Below are positions 1-7,615 of a DNA stretch of 64,000 nt, one piece after another. The notes below the pieces were generated by a model. The model saw only the letters and a program-made list of their open reading frames with translations, was not told the DNA's origin and ran no database searches. Within the stretch, counting starts at the first letter, position 1. Each line of letters opens with the position of its first letter. The translations under genes and the position numbers were made by a program. This DNA comes from Shewanella aestuarii (GTDB lineage Bacteria; Pseudomonadota; Gammaproteobacteria; Enterobacterales; Shewanellaceae): contig NZ_BMOT01000001.1 of assembly GCF_014647215.1 (NCBI RefSeq), forward strand, positions 310,001 to 374,000, read 5' to 3'.

Positions 1-886
1 CAATACCATGTTGAAGTGAAATTAAACTTTCAAGCAAACGGCTAGCTGGCCCTTGTCTGTCACGGTTGGGAATAATGATATTTAGGGTGATCCTGCGCTG
101 ATAGCTGCCATGCAACTTGAGTTTGTGTAATTTGCCGTGTTTTAAATGATCTTCAACCAAAAAATTGGGGATCCAACAAAATCCCATTTTTCGGCCTAAT
201 ATGACTTTGGCTTCATGAAAATTGGACACAGTAATCCGCTGCTCTGCTTTTAACCACCCAATATCATTCATAGAGTTAGAGCCCGTATCTTTGATGACTA
301 CCTGTAAATGCTGTGCCAGTTGTTTTTCATCTTCTATGACATCAAGTTGAGCTAAAGGATGATCAGGATGACAAACCAAATCAAAATCGCACTCGCATAG
401 TGGTTGTGCTAAATGTCCGCGCGGTGGCGTAGCGCAAATGGCAATGTTAACCATTTGCTGATTAATTAAATCATGGGTGCCAGATATCACTGAATCAAGT
501 ACGGTCACTCGAGTGCCACGGCTAAGTGGAATAAAAGCTTCAAGCGCATCGACTAACTTTTCAGTTGGGTAAATAATTTCTTTGGCTATGGTTAAACTGG
601 GTTCCCAACCTTGGCCTAAGTTGGTTGCAAGCTGTTCAAGCTCATCAACGGATTGTGTAAGGTGACGTGACCGACGCAGCAATACTTCACCTTGTTCGGT
701 TAGGTAAGCTTTGCGACCTTTCACTTCGAGTAACTGAATACCCAATTGATGCTGCAGTTTGGCTACCGCATGATTAAGTGATGACTGGCTTTTATTGAGT
801 TGTTCGGCCGCCTGAGCATAGCCACCATGATCAACCACTGCTTGTAAAATTCGCCATTGCTCAAGGGTGGATTTTGCACGAGTCAT
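1..886 (-). CDS. LysR-family transcriptional regulator (3' end cut by window edge)
   Basis: The frame is open from the ATG at 886 to the window edge, giving 295 codons. LysR proteins are about 300 residues, so only the last few residues are missing. Residues about 5-64 form the N-terminal winged HTH; the motif AAEQLNKSQSSLNHAV is visible in it. The rest reads as the LysR effector-binding domain. Family members bind DNA as tetramers and respond to a small molecule. The target here is unknown because the divergently placed neighbour lies outside the window or is a pseudogene. The family call is secure; no function can be assigned. Confidence 0.9.
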   Translation of the reverse strand, partial: MTRAKSTLEQWRILQAVVDHGGYAQAAEQLNKSQSSLNHAVAKLQHQLGIQLLEVKGRKAYLTEQGEVLLRRSRHLTQSVDELEQLATNLGQGWEPSLTIAKEIIYPTEKLVDALEAFIPLSRGTRVTVLDSVISGTHDLINQQMVNIAICATPPRGHLAQPLCECDFDLVCHPDHPLAQLDVIEDEKQLAQHLQVVIKDTGSNSMNDIGWLKAEQRITVSNFHEAKVILGRKMGFCWIPNFLVEDHLKHGKLHKLKLHGSYQRRITLNIIIPNRDRQGPASRLLESLISLQHGI

Positions 887-1128
887 ATCAAAGCCTTTAT
901 TGTCATATTCAGTTAGTTGAATGGCGTTAACCAGCACTCAGATAGTAGCATTTTGTCGCACAAAACATAGTGAAGAGGGCGCTTTTAAATCTGTTATCAG
1001 TATGGCATCACTTTCTATTAGCTTGAGACTGAATATGGGTGCATGTGGCATTAACAACTGAAAATACAAATAAGCAGGCTTGAAACACGGTCATATAGCA
1101 TAGCGCGGCCTAAACTGTTTTGTTTTGA
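887..1128. other. Intergenic region upstream of the LysR gene
   Basis: No ORF with coding character was found. It should contain the promoter of the LysR gene. No clear terminator or repeat was seen. Confidence 0.5.
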
Positions 1129-1671
1129 CTAAACCGATGCCGCGTATGCTTTTGCTAGCCATTCTATCAGTTCGGCATCAACGTCAGATATATTGTTAAG
1201 CTGTATTCTATGCGTGCACATGGTGCCAAATGGACCAGAATCTTCTAGGCGGCCTTGAACTTCGGCTCCTTTTAACTTCAAGCCCAAGTCTATTCTCGTT
1301 TAAGTTGCTGGTTTAATTAAGGCAAACTGATTTTTTCTAATGAAACTGACACTGCCTTTCTTGGGGGTAATGACAATATCTTCGCCTAATTTGCATATTT
1401 CAGAGAGCAAAATGTCATAAATCGGTTTAAGCAGCTCTTTACCAAGATACTGATTTAAAACCAAATCGTCTGGTGAGTCAGTTTGTTGCTTAGATAAAGT
1501 GACAATTGTATTTGCAAATCCATGTGTCACGCCATACTCAGTTTTCAAAAAATTCACCGCAATAGAGTGCTTTTAAAAATGTTTTTTATTCAATATTTGA
1601 ATCCATTCTTCCAGCTTTTTCCCCGTTTTATCAGGCATATTTTCAATCATTGTTTGTAGTGCTTGATCCAT
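1129..1671 (-). pseudogene. DUF4287-DUF5655 protein, interrupted by two in-frame TAA codons
   Basis: Reading from the ATG at 1671 (preceded by GGTGGAG) to the TAG at 1129-1131 gives one continuous frame of about 180 codons broken only by TAA at 1573-1575 and TAA at 1300-1302. Segment 1 (MDQALQTMIENMPDKTGK) matches the DUF4287 N-terminus. Segment 2 (VTHGFANTIV) continues it and enters DUF5655 (PIYDILLSEICKLGEDIVI, then FIRKNQFALIKPAT). Segment 3 (TRIDLGLKLKG, GTMCTHRIQL, LIEWLAKAYA) is the normal C-terminus. There is no frameshift, so decay is by point mutation and recent. The family is small, cytosolic and of unknown function. A sequencing error at both stops is possible but less likely. Confidence 0.85.
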
Positions 1672-2011
1672 ATACTCCACCTTTTGATTCAAAATATAAC
1701 GCTTGGCTTGACTGTCCCGAAGCGAAACTACTTCAACAACAGCCACTTGAGAGCACCCAGTATAGGCATTAACTTATGAGGTGAAAGCCTCCGCATAAGG
1801 TTCACCGTTACTCTTTTCCATTAGAGAATAACATACCGTTATTAAAGGTTAACGACTTGAGAATGGCAAGGGCTGATGAGCAGGGAGGTTTTTCCATATT
1901 GGCTCACCATGGCATTTATTCACCGACACGCACAGTTTTTGATTTAAACAAGAGCGATCCTATAAACTCGGCCGCCCCAAGCATGGGGCGGACGGGCGGC
2001 TCGCAAATACT
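1672..2011. other. Non-coding stretch upstream of the first repeat copy
   Basis: No gene was recognised. The in-frame codons just upstream of the DUF4287 start (up to about 1770) stay open, but the ribosome site favours the ATG at 1671. The stretch contains the GC-rich hairpin at 1972-1991 and is otherwise featureless. Confidence 0.4.
1972..1991. repeat. GC-rich perfect hairpin
   Basis: CCGCCCCA and TGGGGCGG pair perfectly around a 4-base loop, in an AT-rich surrounding. An alternative pairing uses GCCGCCC with the GGGCGGC just downstream. No T run follows, so it is not a standard intrinsic terminator. It lies about 20 bp before the first copy of the 130 bp repeat. Confidence 0.6.
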
Positions 2012-2143
2012 CATGGTTCACAGTTGCCGCATTTAGGTAAGTTGAAGGCTTAAAAAGTCTAACTGATATTGAGTGTTTTAAGCCTCACATTTGAATGTAA
2101 AAGTAAGGTTATTTATAAAGTTTACTCTGACCTGAATTATTAT
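2012..2143 (+). repeat. ~130 bp dispersed repeat, copy 1 (left of buf locus)
   Basis: This segment recurs in the same orientation at 4840-4977. The first ~76 bp are almost identical (three differences up to the AAGCCT arm); the remainder is alignable but diverged and carries a small indel. It contains a perfect 10 bp inverted repeat AGGCTTAAAA / TTTTAAGCCT separated by about 20 bp, so it could form a hairpin. No reading frame is conserved. The two copies bracket the bufferin operon. Nature unknown: a mini-element, a recombination scar or a structured RNA are all possible. Confidence 0.8.
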
Positions 2144-2347
2144 TTTAATCTTTATTATCATGAGGTTGAATCGGAATGGTAACGGTGTTTTAACGCAACA
2201 ATAAGCTTATTCAAAAAAATACTTGTAAGATCTCCTGCACTATAAAGGTCTTTATCTGTACCTCGCTGTAGTCACTATGTAAATAATCAAAGATGCTACC
2301 GCAGGGTTAAAATCAAATTGAATTATTATCAAGCAAAGGGATACATC

Positions 2348-2806
2348 ATGAACACTAAAGCAAAAAGTAGCCTAACAGGCGCAGCATTAGCACTGGCAAT
2401 GGCGAGTTTGTCAGGTCAAGCAATGGCAGCTGAAACAAGCTCAGCACCTTTAGCTGCTGGCGAAACAGATTTAGTTCATTGTTATGGCGTAAACGCTTGT
2501 AAAGGTCACAATGACTGTAAAACGGCAGATAACGCCTGTAACGGTCAAGCAAGCTGTAATGGTACTGGTTTTGTTGGCATGCCATCAAAAGCCTGTGCTG
2601 ATGTCGGCGGTACGCAAAAAGACGATTGGGTAGGCAAGGTCACTGAAGCAGACTTAGTCCATTGTTATGGTGTTAACGTGTGTAAAGGCCATAACGATTG
2701 TAAAGGCGCTGACAACGCGTGTGGCGGCATGGCTAGCTGTAAAGGTACTGGTTTTGTGAGTACTACGGCAAAATCATGTGGCGACATTGGCGGTAAAACA
2801 AGCTAA
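2348..2806 (+). CDS. bufA: BufA2-like bufferin-type metallophore precursor, tandemly duplicated
   Basis: A 152-residue secreted Cys-rich peptide. The ATG at 2348 is preferred over the upstream in-frame TTG because AAAGGGA precedes it and a clean signal peptide follows (cleavage after AMA, about residue 27). The mature part holds two copies of a Cys-rich unit with the pattern [23 protein letters not shown]. Cysteines fall at 45, 51, 57, 64, 70, 83 and again at 106, 112, 118, 125, 131, 144, exactly 61 residues apart. Known bufferins are ribosomally made periplasmic peptides whose cysteines are oxidised by a DUF692/MNIO enzyme so that they bind copper or other metals. The downstream DUF692 and BufC genes support this role. 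The BufA2 assignment rests on the recognised core pattern. The metal bound is not shown by the sequence. Confidence 0.85.
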   Translation: MNTKAKSSLTGAALALAMASLSGQAMAAETSSAPLAAGETDLVHCYGVNACKGHNDCKTADNACNGQASCNGTGFVGMPSKACADVGGTQKDDWVGKVTEADLVHCYGVNVCKGHNDCKGADNACGGMASCKGTGFVSTTAKSCGDIGGKTS

Positions 2807-2819
2807 GTCGGTTTAGTCT

Positions 2820-2855
2820 GATGGCTCTGTCCTGAATTATCCTTTCAGGGCCATC
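2820..2855 (+). terminator. Hairpin between bufA and bufB (possible attenuator)
   Basis: GATGGCTCTG at 2820-2829 pairs with CAGGGCCATC at 2846-2855, with one T-G wobble. It starts 14 bp after the bufA stop and is followed by a weak T stretch (AAGTTTTG). A leaky terminator or RNA-stabilising hairpin here would give much more precursor than enzyme. That function is inferred. Confidence 0.6.
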
Positions 2856-2951
2856 AAGTTTTGCGGATACCATCTACTTTAAACTAACCCAATATTAAAT
2901 AAATACTCCCCTATTGATGTTAGAAATAATTGTATTTAAATAGGATCTCCC

Positions 2952-3896
2952 ATGCCAGATACACGTATTAAAGAAGACTTTCTCGGATTCGGTTTGGGCT
3001 TACGTACAGATCATTTCGAGCATATTTTACAACATCAACCCGATATTGATTGGTTTGAAGTCTTGTCAGAAAATTACTTAGTTGCTGGCGGTAAACCTCG
3101 ATATTATTTAGAAGCGATTGCAGAACAATATCCTGTAGTGATGCATGGCGTATCGATGTCAATTGGCAGTACCGACCCACTCGATATGGACTACCTTAAA
3201 GCATTAAAAACACTCAGTAATGATATTCAGCCTAAATGGATTTCAGACCATATTTGTTGGACCTCCATTCACGGCATTAATAGCCATGATTTACTGCCTC
3301 TGCCTTACACCGAAGAAACCGTGAATCATGTTGCTGAGCGTGTGCGTATTGTGCAGGACTTTTTAGGTCGACGAATGCTGTTAGAGAACGTATCCAGTTA
3401 TTTGTCATACCAAGACTCGACCATGGATGAATGGGACTTTTTAAGCCAAGTGGCAGAATCGGCTGATTGCTTAATTTTACTCGACATTAATAACATTTAT
3501 GTCAGCGCTCGTAATCATCATTTTAACCCACTCGATTATCTTAAAAAAATAGACCCTCGTCGGGTACAACAATTTCATTTAGCCGGTCACAGTGACTTTG
3601 GAGATTATGTCATTGATACCCATGACCATGATGTGCCGCCTTCTGTTTGGACACTTTACCAAGCCGCACTAGAACGCTTTGGACCTGTGAGCACCATGAT
3701 TGAGCGCGATGCGAATATTCCCGAATTTCCCGCGTTATACCAAGAATTGCTTGAAGCGAAACATATTGCAGAGTTAACCCTGCCCGAAAATGCCGAATTA
3801 GCCCGTTCAAGTTTTGGTACTCGTTCACTTGATGGCTTAAATAAGCAGATCAGCACTCATTACGTGTCACAGCAACCAGTCAGGGCAAAACAATGA
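2952..3896 (+). CDS. bufB: DUF692 multinuclear iron oxidative enzyme (MNIO), bufferin maturase
   Basis: 314 residues, normal length for the DUF692 TIM-barrel family. Conserved metal-site segments are visible: HGVSMS (65-70), SDHICW (98-103), LENVSSYL (144-151), LDINNIYVS (177-185), HLAGHSD (209-215) and IERD (250-253). In this family iron-bound enzymes modify cysteines of a peptide precursor, here the product of the preceding gene, in the cytoplasm before export. It begins 145 bp after bufA, with a hairpin in between, and overlaps bufC by 4 bp (ATGA), which implies translational coupling. The family is certain and the substrate is inferred from context. Confidence 0.93.
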   Translation: MPDTRIKEDFLGFGLGLRTDHFEHILQHQPDIDWFEVLSENYLVAGGKPRYYLEAIAEQYPVVMHGVSMSIGSTDPLDMDYLKALKTLSNDIQPKWISDHICWTSIHGINSHDLLPLPYTEETVNHVAERVRIVQDFLGRRMLLENVSSYLSYQDSTMDEWDFLSQVAESADCLILLDINNIYVSARNHHFNPLDYLKKIDPRRVQQFHLAGHSDFGDYVIDTHDHDVPPSVWTLYQAALERFGPVSTMIERDANIPEFPALYQELLEAKHIAELTLPENAELARSSFGTRSLDGLNKQISTHYVSQQPVRAKQ

Positions 3897-4702
3897 GCCG
3901 TTTAGTTGAGATTCAACAGCAATTTATGCAGTATTTACTTTCTGATGCTGCCGATACTCAGCACGGACAAATTCAGTCGATAATGAAAGCTAACGTGTCT
4001 GAACAAGCGGGGATCAGTGCCAATGATCGCCTTCAAATTTATTCCAACGCTTACCGGATCCGCTTAAAAGAAACCATTGAAACCGACCACCAGCTACTTG
4101 GGGTATATTTGGGAGACCATTTATTTGATAAAATGGCCGCCGACTATACTCGTCAATATCCCTCAAGTAATAAATCTTTGCGCCAATTTTGTGATGATTT
4201 ACCAAACTTTCTACAACAAGATGATTTTTTTAAACAACATCCCATTATTGCTGATTTAGCCCGATTTGAACGTCGTTTGCTGAATGCCTTTGACGCAGCT
4301 GATAGCCCGCGCACAAGCTTTAGTGATTTACAGGCTATATCGCCAGAATTTTGGCCCAATTGCTGTTTACGCTTTCATCCTAGCGTACAAATATTCACTT
4401 GTAACAGTAATGCTGTCGAAGCCTGGCAAGCATTAAAAGTGGATGCCACGCCGCCAGAGCCAGACTATCAGTCGCAAAGAGCATGGTTACTATGGCGCGG
4501 TGAATCGCGCCTAACAGAGTTTGCTTCATTAACAGCAGCTCAACATGCATTACTATTGGGATTTATTCAGGGCAACAACTTTGCCGACCAATGCGAGCAA
4601 ATGCTGGAATGGCACAATGAACAATCGGCCCCTCTAATGGTGTTACAAACCTTACAAGCTTGGTTTCAACAGGGTTTGATTAGAGCCGTAGTGAGTAATT
4701 AG
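3893..4702 (+). CDS. bufC: BufC-type partner protein (DUF2063 family)
   Basis: 269 residues. The N-terminal third resembles the DUF2063 domain found beside DUF692 enzymes (RLVEIQQQFMQYLL, then RLQIYSNAYRIRLKE). These partners are thought to recruit the precursor peptide to the MNIO enzyme. The start overlaps the bufB stop by 4 bp. No DoxX-like bufD gene follows, so this is a three-gene version of the operon. No membrane segment or signal peptide is seen, in keeping with a cytosolic role. Confidence 0.88.
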   Translation: MSRLVEIQQQFMQYLLSDAADTQHGQIQSIMKANVSEQAGISANDRLQIYSNAYRIRLKETIETDHQLLGVYLGDHLFDKMAADYTRQYPSSNKSLRQFCDDLPNFLQQDDFFKQHPIIADLARFERRLLNAFDAADSPRTSFSDLQAISPEFWPNCCLRFHPSVQIFTCNSNAVEAWQALKVDATPPEPDYQSQRAWLLWRGESRLTEFASLTAAQHALLLGFIQGNNFADQCEQMLEWHNEQSAPLMVLQTLQAWFQQGLIRAVVSN

Positions 4703-4839
4703 ATGATTGTGATAAAAGCGATTTAAGAACATGAGTTATTGAGTAGTTATAAAACAGCGGGGATACAGCAAGTGCTGAGTATCTTAAGAAGGCTGGACTA
4801 TTTTCACTAGAGATGGATAGGCTGCAGTTCATCATTCGA

Positions 4840-4977
4840 CATGGTTCACAGTTGCCGCATTTGGGTAAGTTGAAGGCATAAAAAGTCTAACTGATATTGA
4901 GTGTTTTAAGCCTCGTATTTGACTGTAAGACTGAAAGCATTAGGTTTTTATAAAGTTTATTCTGACTCGACTTATTA
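4840..4977 (+). repeat. ~130 bp dispersed repeat, copy 2 (right of buf locus)
   Basis: Direct-repeat partner of 2012-2143. The central inverted repeat carries one mismatch here (AGGCATAAAA against TTTTAAGCCT). The right end of this copy directly abuts the stop codon of the lipoprotein cassette gene at 4980, where an attC site would be expected. Confidence 0.8.
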
Positions 4978-4979
4978 AG

Positions 4980-5327
4980 CTACCTATTACGTATTTCTAA
5001 AGACATATCAGGCGCATCTTGCCAATTTATTTGCTTAATATCTGTTACACATGATGATGCTGGGCGAGAGCTTTTATATGAATTAACCCCTGAGACCTGC
5101 CCTTTGTAAAACCATATAACTCGATAATCATGATATCCGAATCCAGCGCCTGTCTGACAGTATTGCCATGCTTCATTATCACCTTTAAATTGACGGTCAT
5201 CAGGTGTACCCATAACGGTAGTAACTTGCTCTTTTGTGTCTCCAGAATTAACAAGCAGTGCTTTCTTGTCTAGTGACCCACAACCAAAAAGTGAAACAGT
5301 AACGCATAACAATATGACAAACTTCAT
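4980..5327 (-). CDS. Small BamE/SmpA-like lipoprotein, integron cassette gene
   Basis: 115 residues from the ATG at 5327, chosen because AAGGA lies just upstream and a lipoprotein signal follows immediately. A longer frame starts inside the attC site and is discounted. The signal ends in LFGC, with the lipidated Cys at residue 16. The following GDTKEQVTTVMGTPDD stretch is the typical SmpA/OmlA-like turn-helix found in many small outer-membrane lipoproteins. It is the third gene of the minus-strand cassette array, starting about 17 bp after attC2. Its exact role is unknown, and the BamE link is fold-level only. No attC is recognisable after its stop; repeat copy 2 lies there instead. Confidence 0.75.
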   Translation of the reverse strand: MKFVILLCVTVSLFGCGSLDKKALLVNSGDTKEQVTTVMGTPDDRQFKGDNEAWQYCQTGAGFGYHDYRVIWFYKGQVSGVNSYKSSRPASSCVTDIKQINWQDAPDMSLEIRNR

Positions 5328-5343
5328 TAGTATTTCCTTGGTG

Positions 5344-5403
5344 ACATAACGCCTCAAACCCCGGCGCAGCTCCGCTGCGACCGCGTGCTTTGATTTGTTA
5401 TAT
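5344..5403 (-). repeat. Integron attC recombination site 2
   Basis: Read on the minus strand, the outer arms are ATATAAC (R'', 5403-5397) and GTTATGT (R', 5350-5344). The inner arms are TCAAA and TTTGA, spaced by AAA and GGC as in attC sites. A GC-rich central hairpin (CGCAGC / GCTGCG) lies between them. The extended R'' arm GCATATAAC is the exact complement of GTTATATGC at the start of the same cassette (7553-7545), as expected if this cassette circularised. It begins 28 bp after the DUF262 stop. The likely crossover is between G5350 and T5349. Confidence 0.85.
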
Positions 5404-5430
5404 GCTTCTCTAATTTCATTTCAATGCTCT

Positions 5431-6468
5431 CTACCGCAAGCAAAACTCAATTAAAGCACTTTTTCTTTTAGTTCTTTGGCTCTTTCCTTTTGTGGCATTC
5501 ATCATGCTTTGCTTATACCTAGCTATCTCTGGTGCTGCTTGATAGTCTGCATTTTTATATACAGAAAAGAATTCGTGCAGCTTTTCCTTAAGGGAAGTTC
5601 CTTTTCCTTCAGTAAAGCAGTAGTATGAAAACGCCCAAACCCCATATAAGTGACTAACACCGGAAACGTTATAATCAGAGAAATTTAACTCAAAACCTTT
5701 TAATATATTATCTACCCCAGAAAAACTCTGTTCCAATTCCTCCCAGTTAATAACAGTAGATCTCGCATATTTAGCATAATAATCATCAAGAAGTTTTTGA
5801 GTCGATGAAAGTTCAACACCTTCAATTAAAAGAAAAATAAGCTCTGATATTAACTCAATATCTTCCATTCTATTTTTATTAGTGATTTCTAGTTCATCAT
5901 TCCAGAATTCAGATTTTGCTATCTTGAATGCAAGTGATATTAAAGGAGAGTCGTAGTAATTGGAGTGCCTCAACTCTTGCCCAGTTAGCTTTTCGCCGCT
6001 ACGATTTAATCGGTCAAATATCTTGTCTACGACCTTATCATCTTTCGTATAAACATATTCTATAGGTAATGGGTACCTCCAGAATTCCTCAAGAATACTT
6101 TCCAACCCATCATTACTTTCAAGGTCGCTAAATGTAAGCCCCGCAAGCCCATCATCATGAAGAGGATCGGTGTCATCATCGATAGTAGATATTTCATTAT
6201 CTATAAATCTGAATATAGAAGTTAGTCGCTGTTTTCCATCAATGACTTCAAAATAGGTTTTTCCTTGCTTATCAATATGTTCCCGAAGAAATATTGGAGG
6301 TATAGGTATATTTTTCAATATACTATCTATAAGCAGAGATTGCTGCTCATCACTCCATACACTTTTTCTCTGATATTCAGGATTAAGATTAAACTTTTTT
6401 AGTATCCTACCTTCATTCAGAGAAGATATAGTCATTGTATTGGATTTTCTATCAATTCTTATGCTCAT
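5431..6468 (-). CDS. DUF262 (GmrS-like) protein, second gene of putative defence cassette
   Basis: 345 residues. The N-terminal DUF262 domain shows YQRKSVW (32-38) and DGKQRLTSI (77-85), the two signature motifs of this ParB/sulfiredoxin-like NTPase fold used in GmrSD type IV restriction and other defence proteins. No HNH/DUF1524 nuclease half is present. The C-terminus is basic (ATKGKSQRTKRKS), as in other short stand-alone DUF262 proteins. It overlaps the SIR2-like gene by 4 bp (ATGA at 6465-6468), so the two are translationally coupled, and both lie in one cassette. A defence function is inferred from domain content and cassette context. Confidence 0.85.
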   Translation of the reverse strand: MSIRIDRKSNTMTISSLNEGRILKKFNLNPEYQRKSVWSDEQQSLLIDSILKNIPIPPIFLREHIDKQGKTYFEVIDGKQRLTSIFRFIDNEISTIDDDTDPLHDDGLAGLTFSDLESNDGLESILEEFWRYPLPIEYVYTKDDKVVDKIFDRLNRSGEKLTGQELRHSNYYDSPLISLAFKIAKSEFWNDELEITNKNRMEDIELISELIFLLIEGVELSSTQKLLDDYYAKYARSTVINWEELEQSFSGVDNILKGFELNFSDYNVSGVSHLYGVWAFSYYCFTEGKGTSLKEKLHEFFSVYKNADYQAAPEIARYKQSMMNATKGKSQRTKRKSALIEFCLR

Positions 6469-7505
6469 AGCACTAACTCCGAAAGAATGTCACTTCCGTC
6501 AAAATGTATATAATTTTTAAAGAGGCTATTAATAACAGATTCAAAATATTGATCCATAGAAGGATTAATATTTACCATATCTATTTCATCTGAAGGCGCT
6601 ATCAATATATTGTCAATTTCAGCTCTATCAACATGCCAATAAGATATTCCTGAAATTATCATAAGATCATCCTTTTTAAGCTCTTTGATCTTAGGTTCGT
6701 AGATTTGCCTTAAGCTTGCATTCCATCCATCTCTAGTTCTGTTTACATCGCCTGCAGGTGGTATCAGAAAAATGATGGGATTATTTGTACACAAATCATC
6801 GTATTTCACTTGGATATCTGTTGCAGAGCAATCCGCCTTTAAACCTTGGTAATTAATATTAAAGCTAGAAAGAGGCAGATCTTCTTTATATTTAAAGCTG
6901 ATCGAACCATGCGGTTTAAACAACCTAAACTTACAATCGCCACCGGCTTTTGTCATTGGAGGTAGTTCAAATTCAATACCTAGTTTTAGTAAAACTCTCT
7001 CGAGCCAAATGTCATAGTTGTATGTAATTATCACTACTTCTTCTACGACACTTGAGTCATTCAAAGATTTCAGATACTTGGCCCATGACCAATCAGAAAT
7101 ATCATCGGGTATGTCAGCAAGCTTGTTGTTGTAATCGATGAATAGGTACTTAAGGTATGAAGTTAATTCCTTATACGCTCTTAGGTATTTTTGGTCTGGG
7201 CCTATATCATTTGAACCAGTCAGGGCATAAACATTAACACTAGTAACTATTTTTTCGATAATTTCCATTGTTTCTGTTTTAGACAGATAAGGTCTAGCCC
7301 CCAAATCCCATAGGTTAGGTGTGTATTTTTTCGACAGAAATCCTGGGTTTTTATTTGAAGGCCACTTTAGCTTTGCTCCATGAGAAAAGAGGTTTGAAAC
7401 ATCTATACCATTCCATATTTCTGGCTTTTCCTTCGACAGATGATTAAGGAAATCTATTGAAACTCCATTCCCCAGAACAATGCATACCTTTTTTTTCTTT
7501 GCCAT
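6465..7505 (-). CDS. SIR2-like protein (putative NADase), first gene of putative defence cassette
   Basis: 346 residues from the ATG at 7505, chosen because AAGAAG lies about 6 bp upstream. The longer open frame starts in the attC site. The SIR2-like core is visible: nucleotide-binding VLGNGVS (10-16), TYNYD (161-165, with N163 at the catalytic Asn position) and KPHGS (197-201, with H199 at the catalytic His position). In Thoeris ThsA, DSR and other defence sirtuins these residues support NAD+ hydrolysis leading to growth arrest after infection. No HerA, TIR or Argonaute partner is present; the coupled partner is DUF262. Domain call good, activity inferred. Confidence 0.82.
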   Translation of the reverse strand: MAKKKKVCIVLGNGVSIDFLNHLSKEKPEIWNGIDVSNLFSHGAKLKWPSNKNPGFLSKKYTPNLWDLGARPYLSKTETMEIIEKIVTSVNVYALTGSNDIGPDQKYLRAYKELTSYLKYLFIDYNNKLADIPDDISDWSWAKYLKSLNDSSVVEEVVIITYNYDIWLERVLLKLGIEFELPPMTKAGGDCKFRLFKPHGSISFKYKEDLPLSSFNINYQGLKADCSATDIQVKYDDLCTNNPIIFLIPPAGDVNRTRDGWNASLRQIYEPKIKELKKDDLMIISGISYWHVDRAEIDNILIAPSDEIDMVNINPSMDQYFESVINSLFKNYIHFDGSDILSELVL

Positions 7506-7546
7506 AATTATCTTCTTAGCTGCTCCGAGTGAGTTTTTGATTTTGC

Positions 7547-7615
7547 ATATAACGCCCAATTCAGCTGGCAATTGAAGCGCAGCGAAAATTGATCCGCTGC
7601 AGTTGCTTGTTAAAC
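7547..7615 (-). repeat. Integron attC recombination site 1
   Basis: On the minus strand R'' is GTTTAAC (7615-7609) and R' is GTTATAT (7553-7547), with an imperfect stem between (CAACTGCAGC against GCTGAATTG, then GGC before R'). The stop codon TAA of the upstream gene lies inside R'', as is common in cassettes. R'' GTTTAAC is the exact complement of GTTAAAC at 8276-8270, the start of the same cassette. The expected crossover is between G7553 and T7552. Confidence 0.85.

Noticed and set aside
4703-5000. bufD (DoxX-like) gene expected after bufC
   Set aside because: No membrane-protein ORF is present here; the stretch is non-coding and contains repeat copy 2.
7506-7571. N-terminal extension of the SIR2-like protein
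   Set aside because: The extra codons translate the attC1 site itself; the ATG at 7505 has its own ribosome site.
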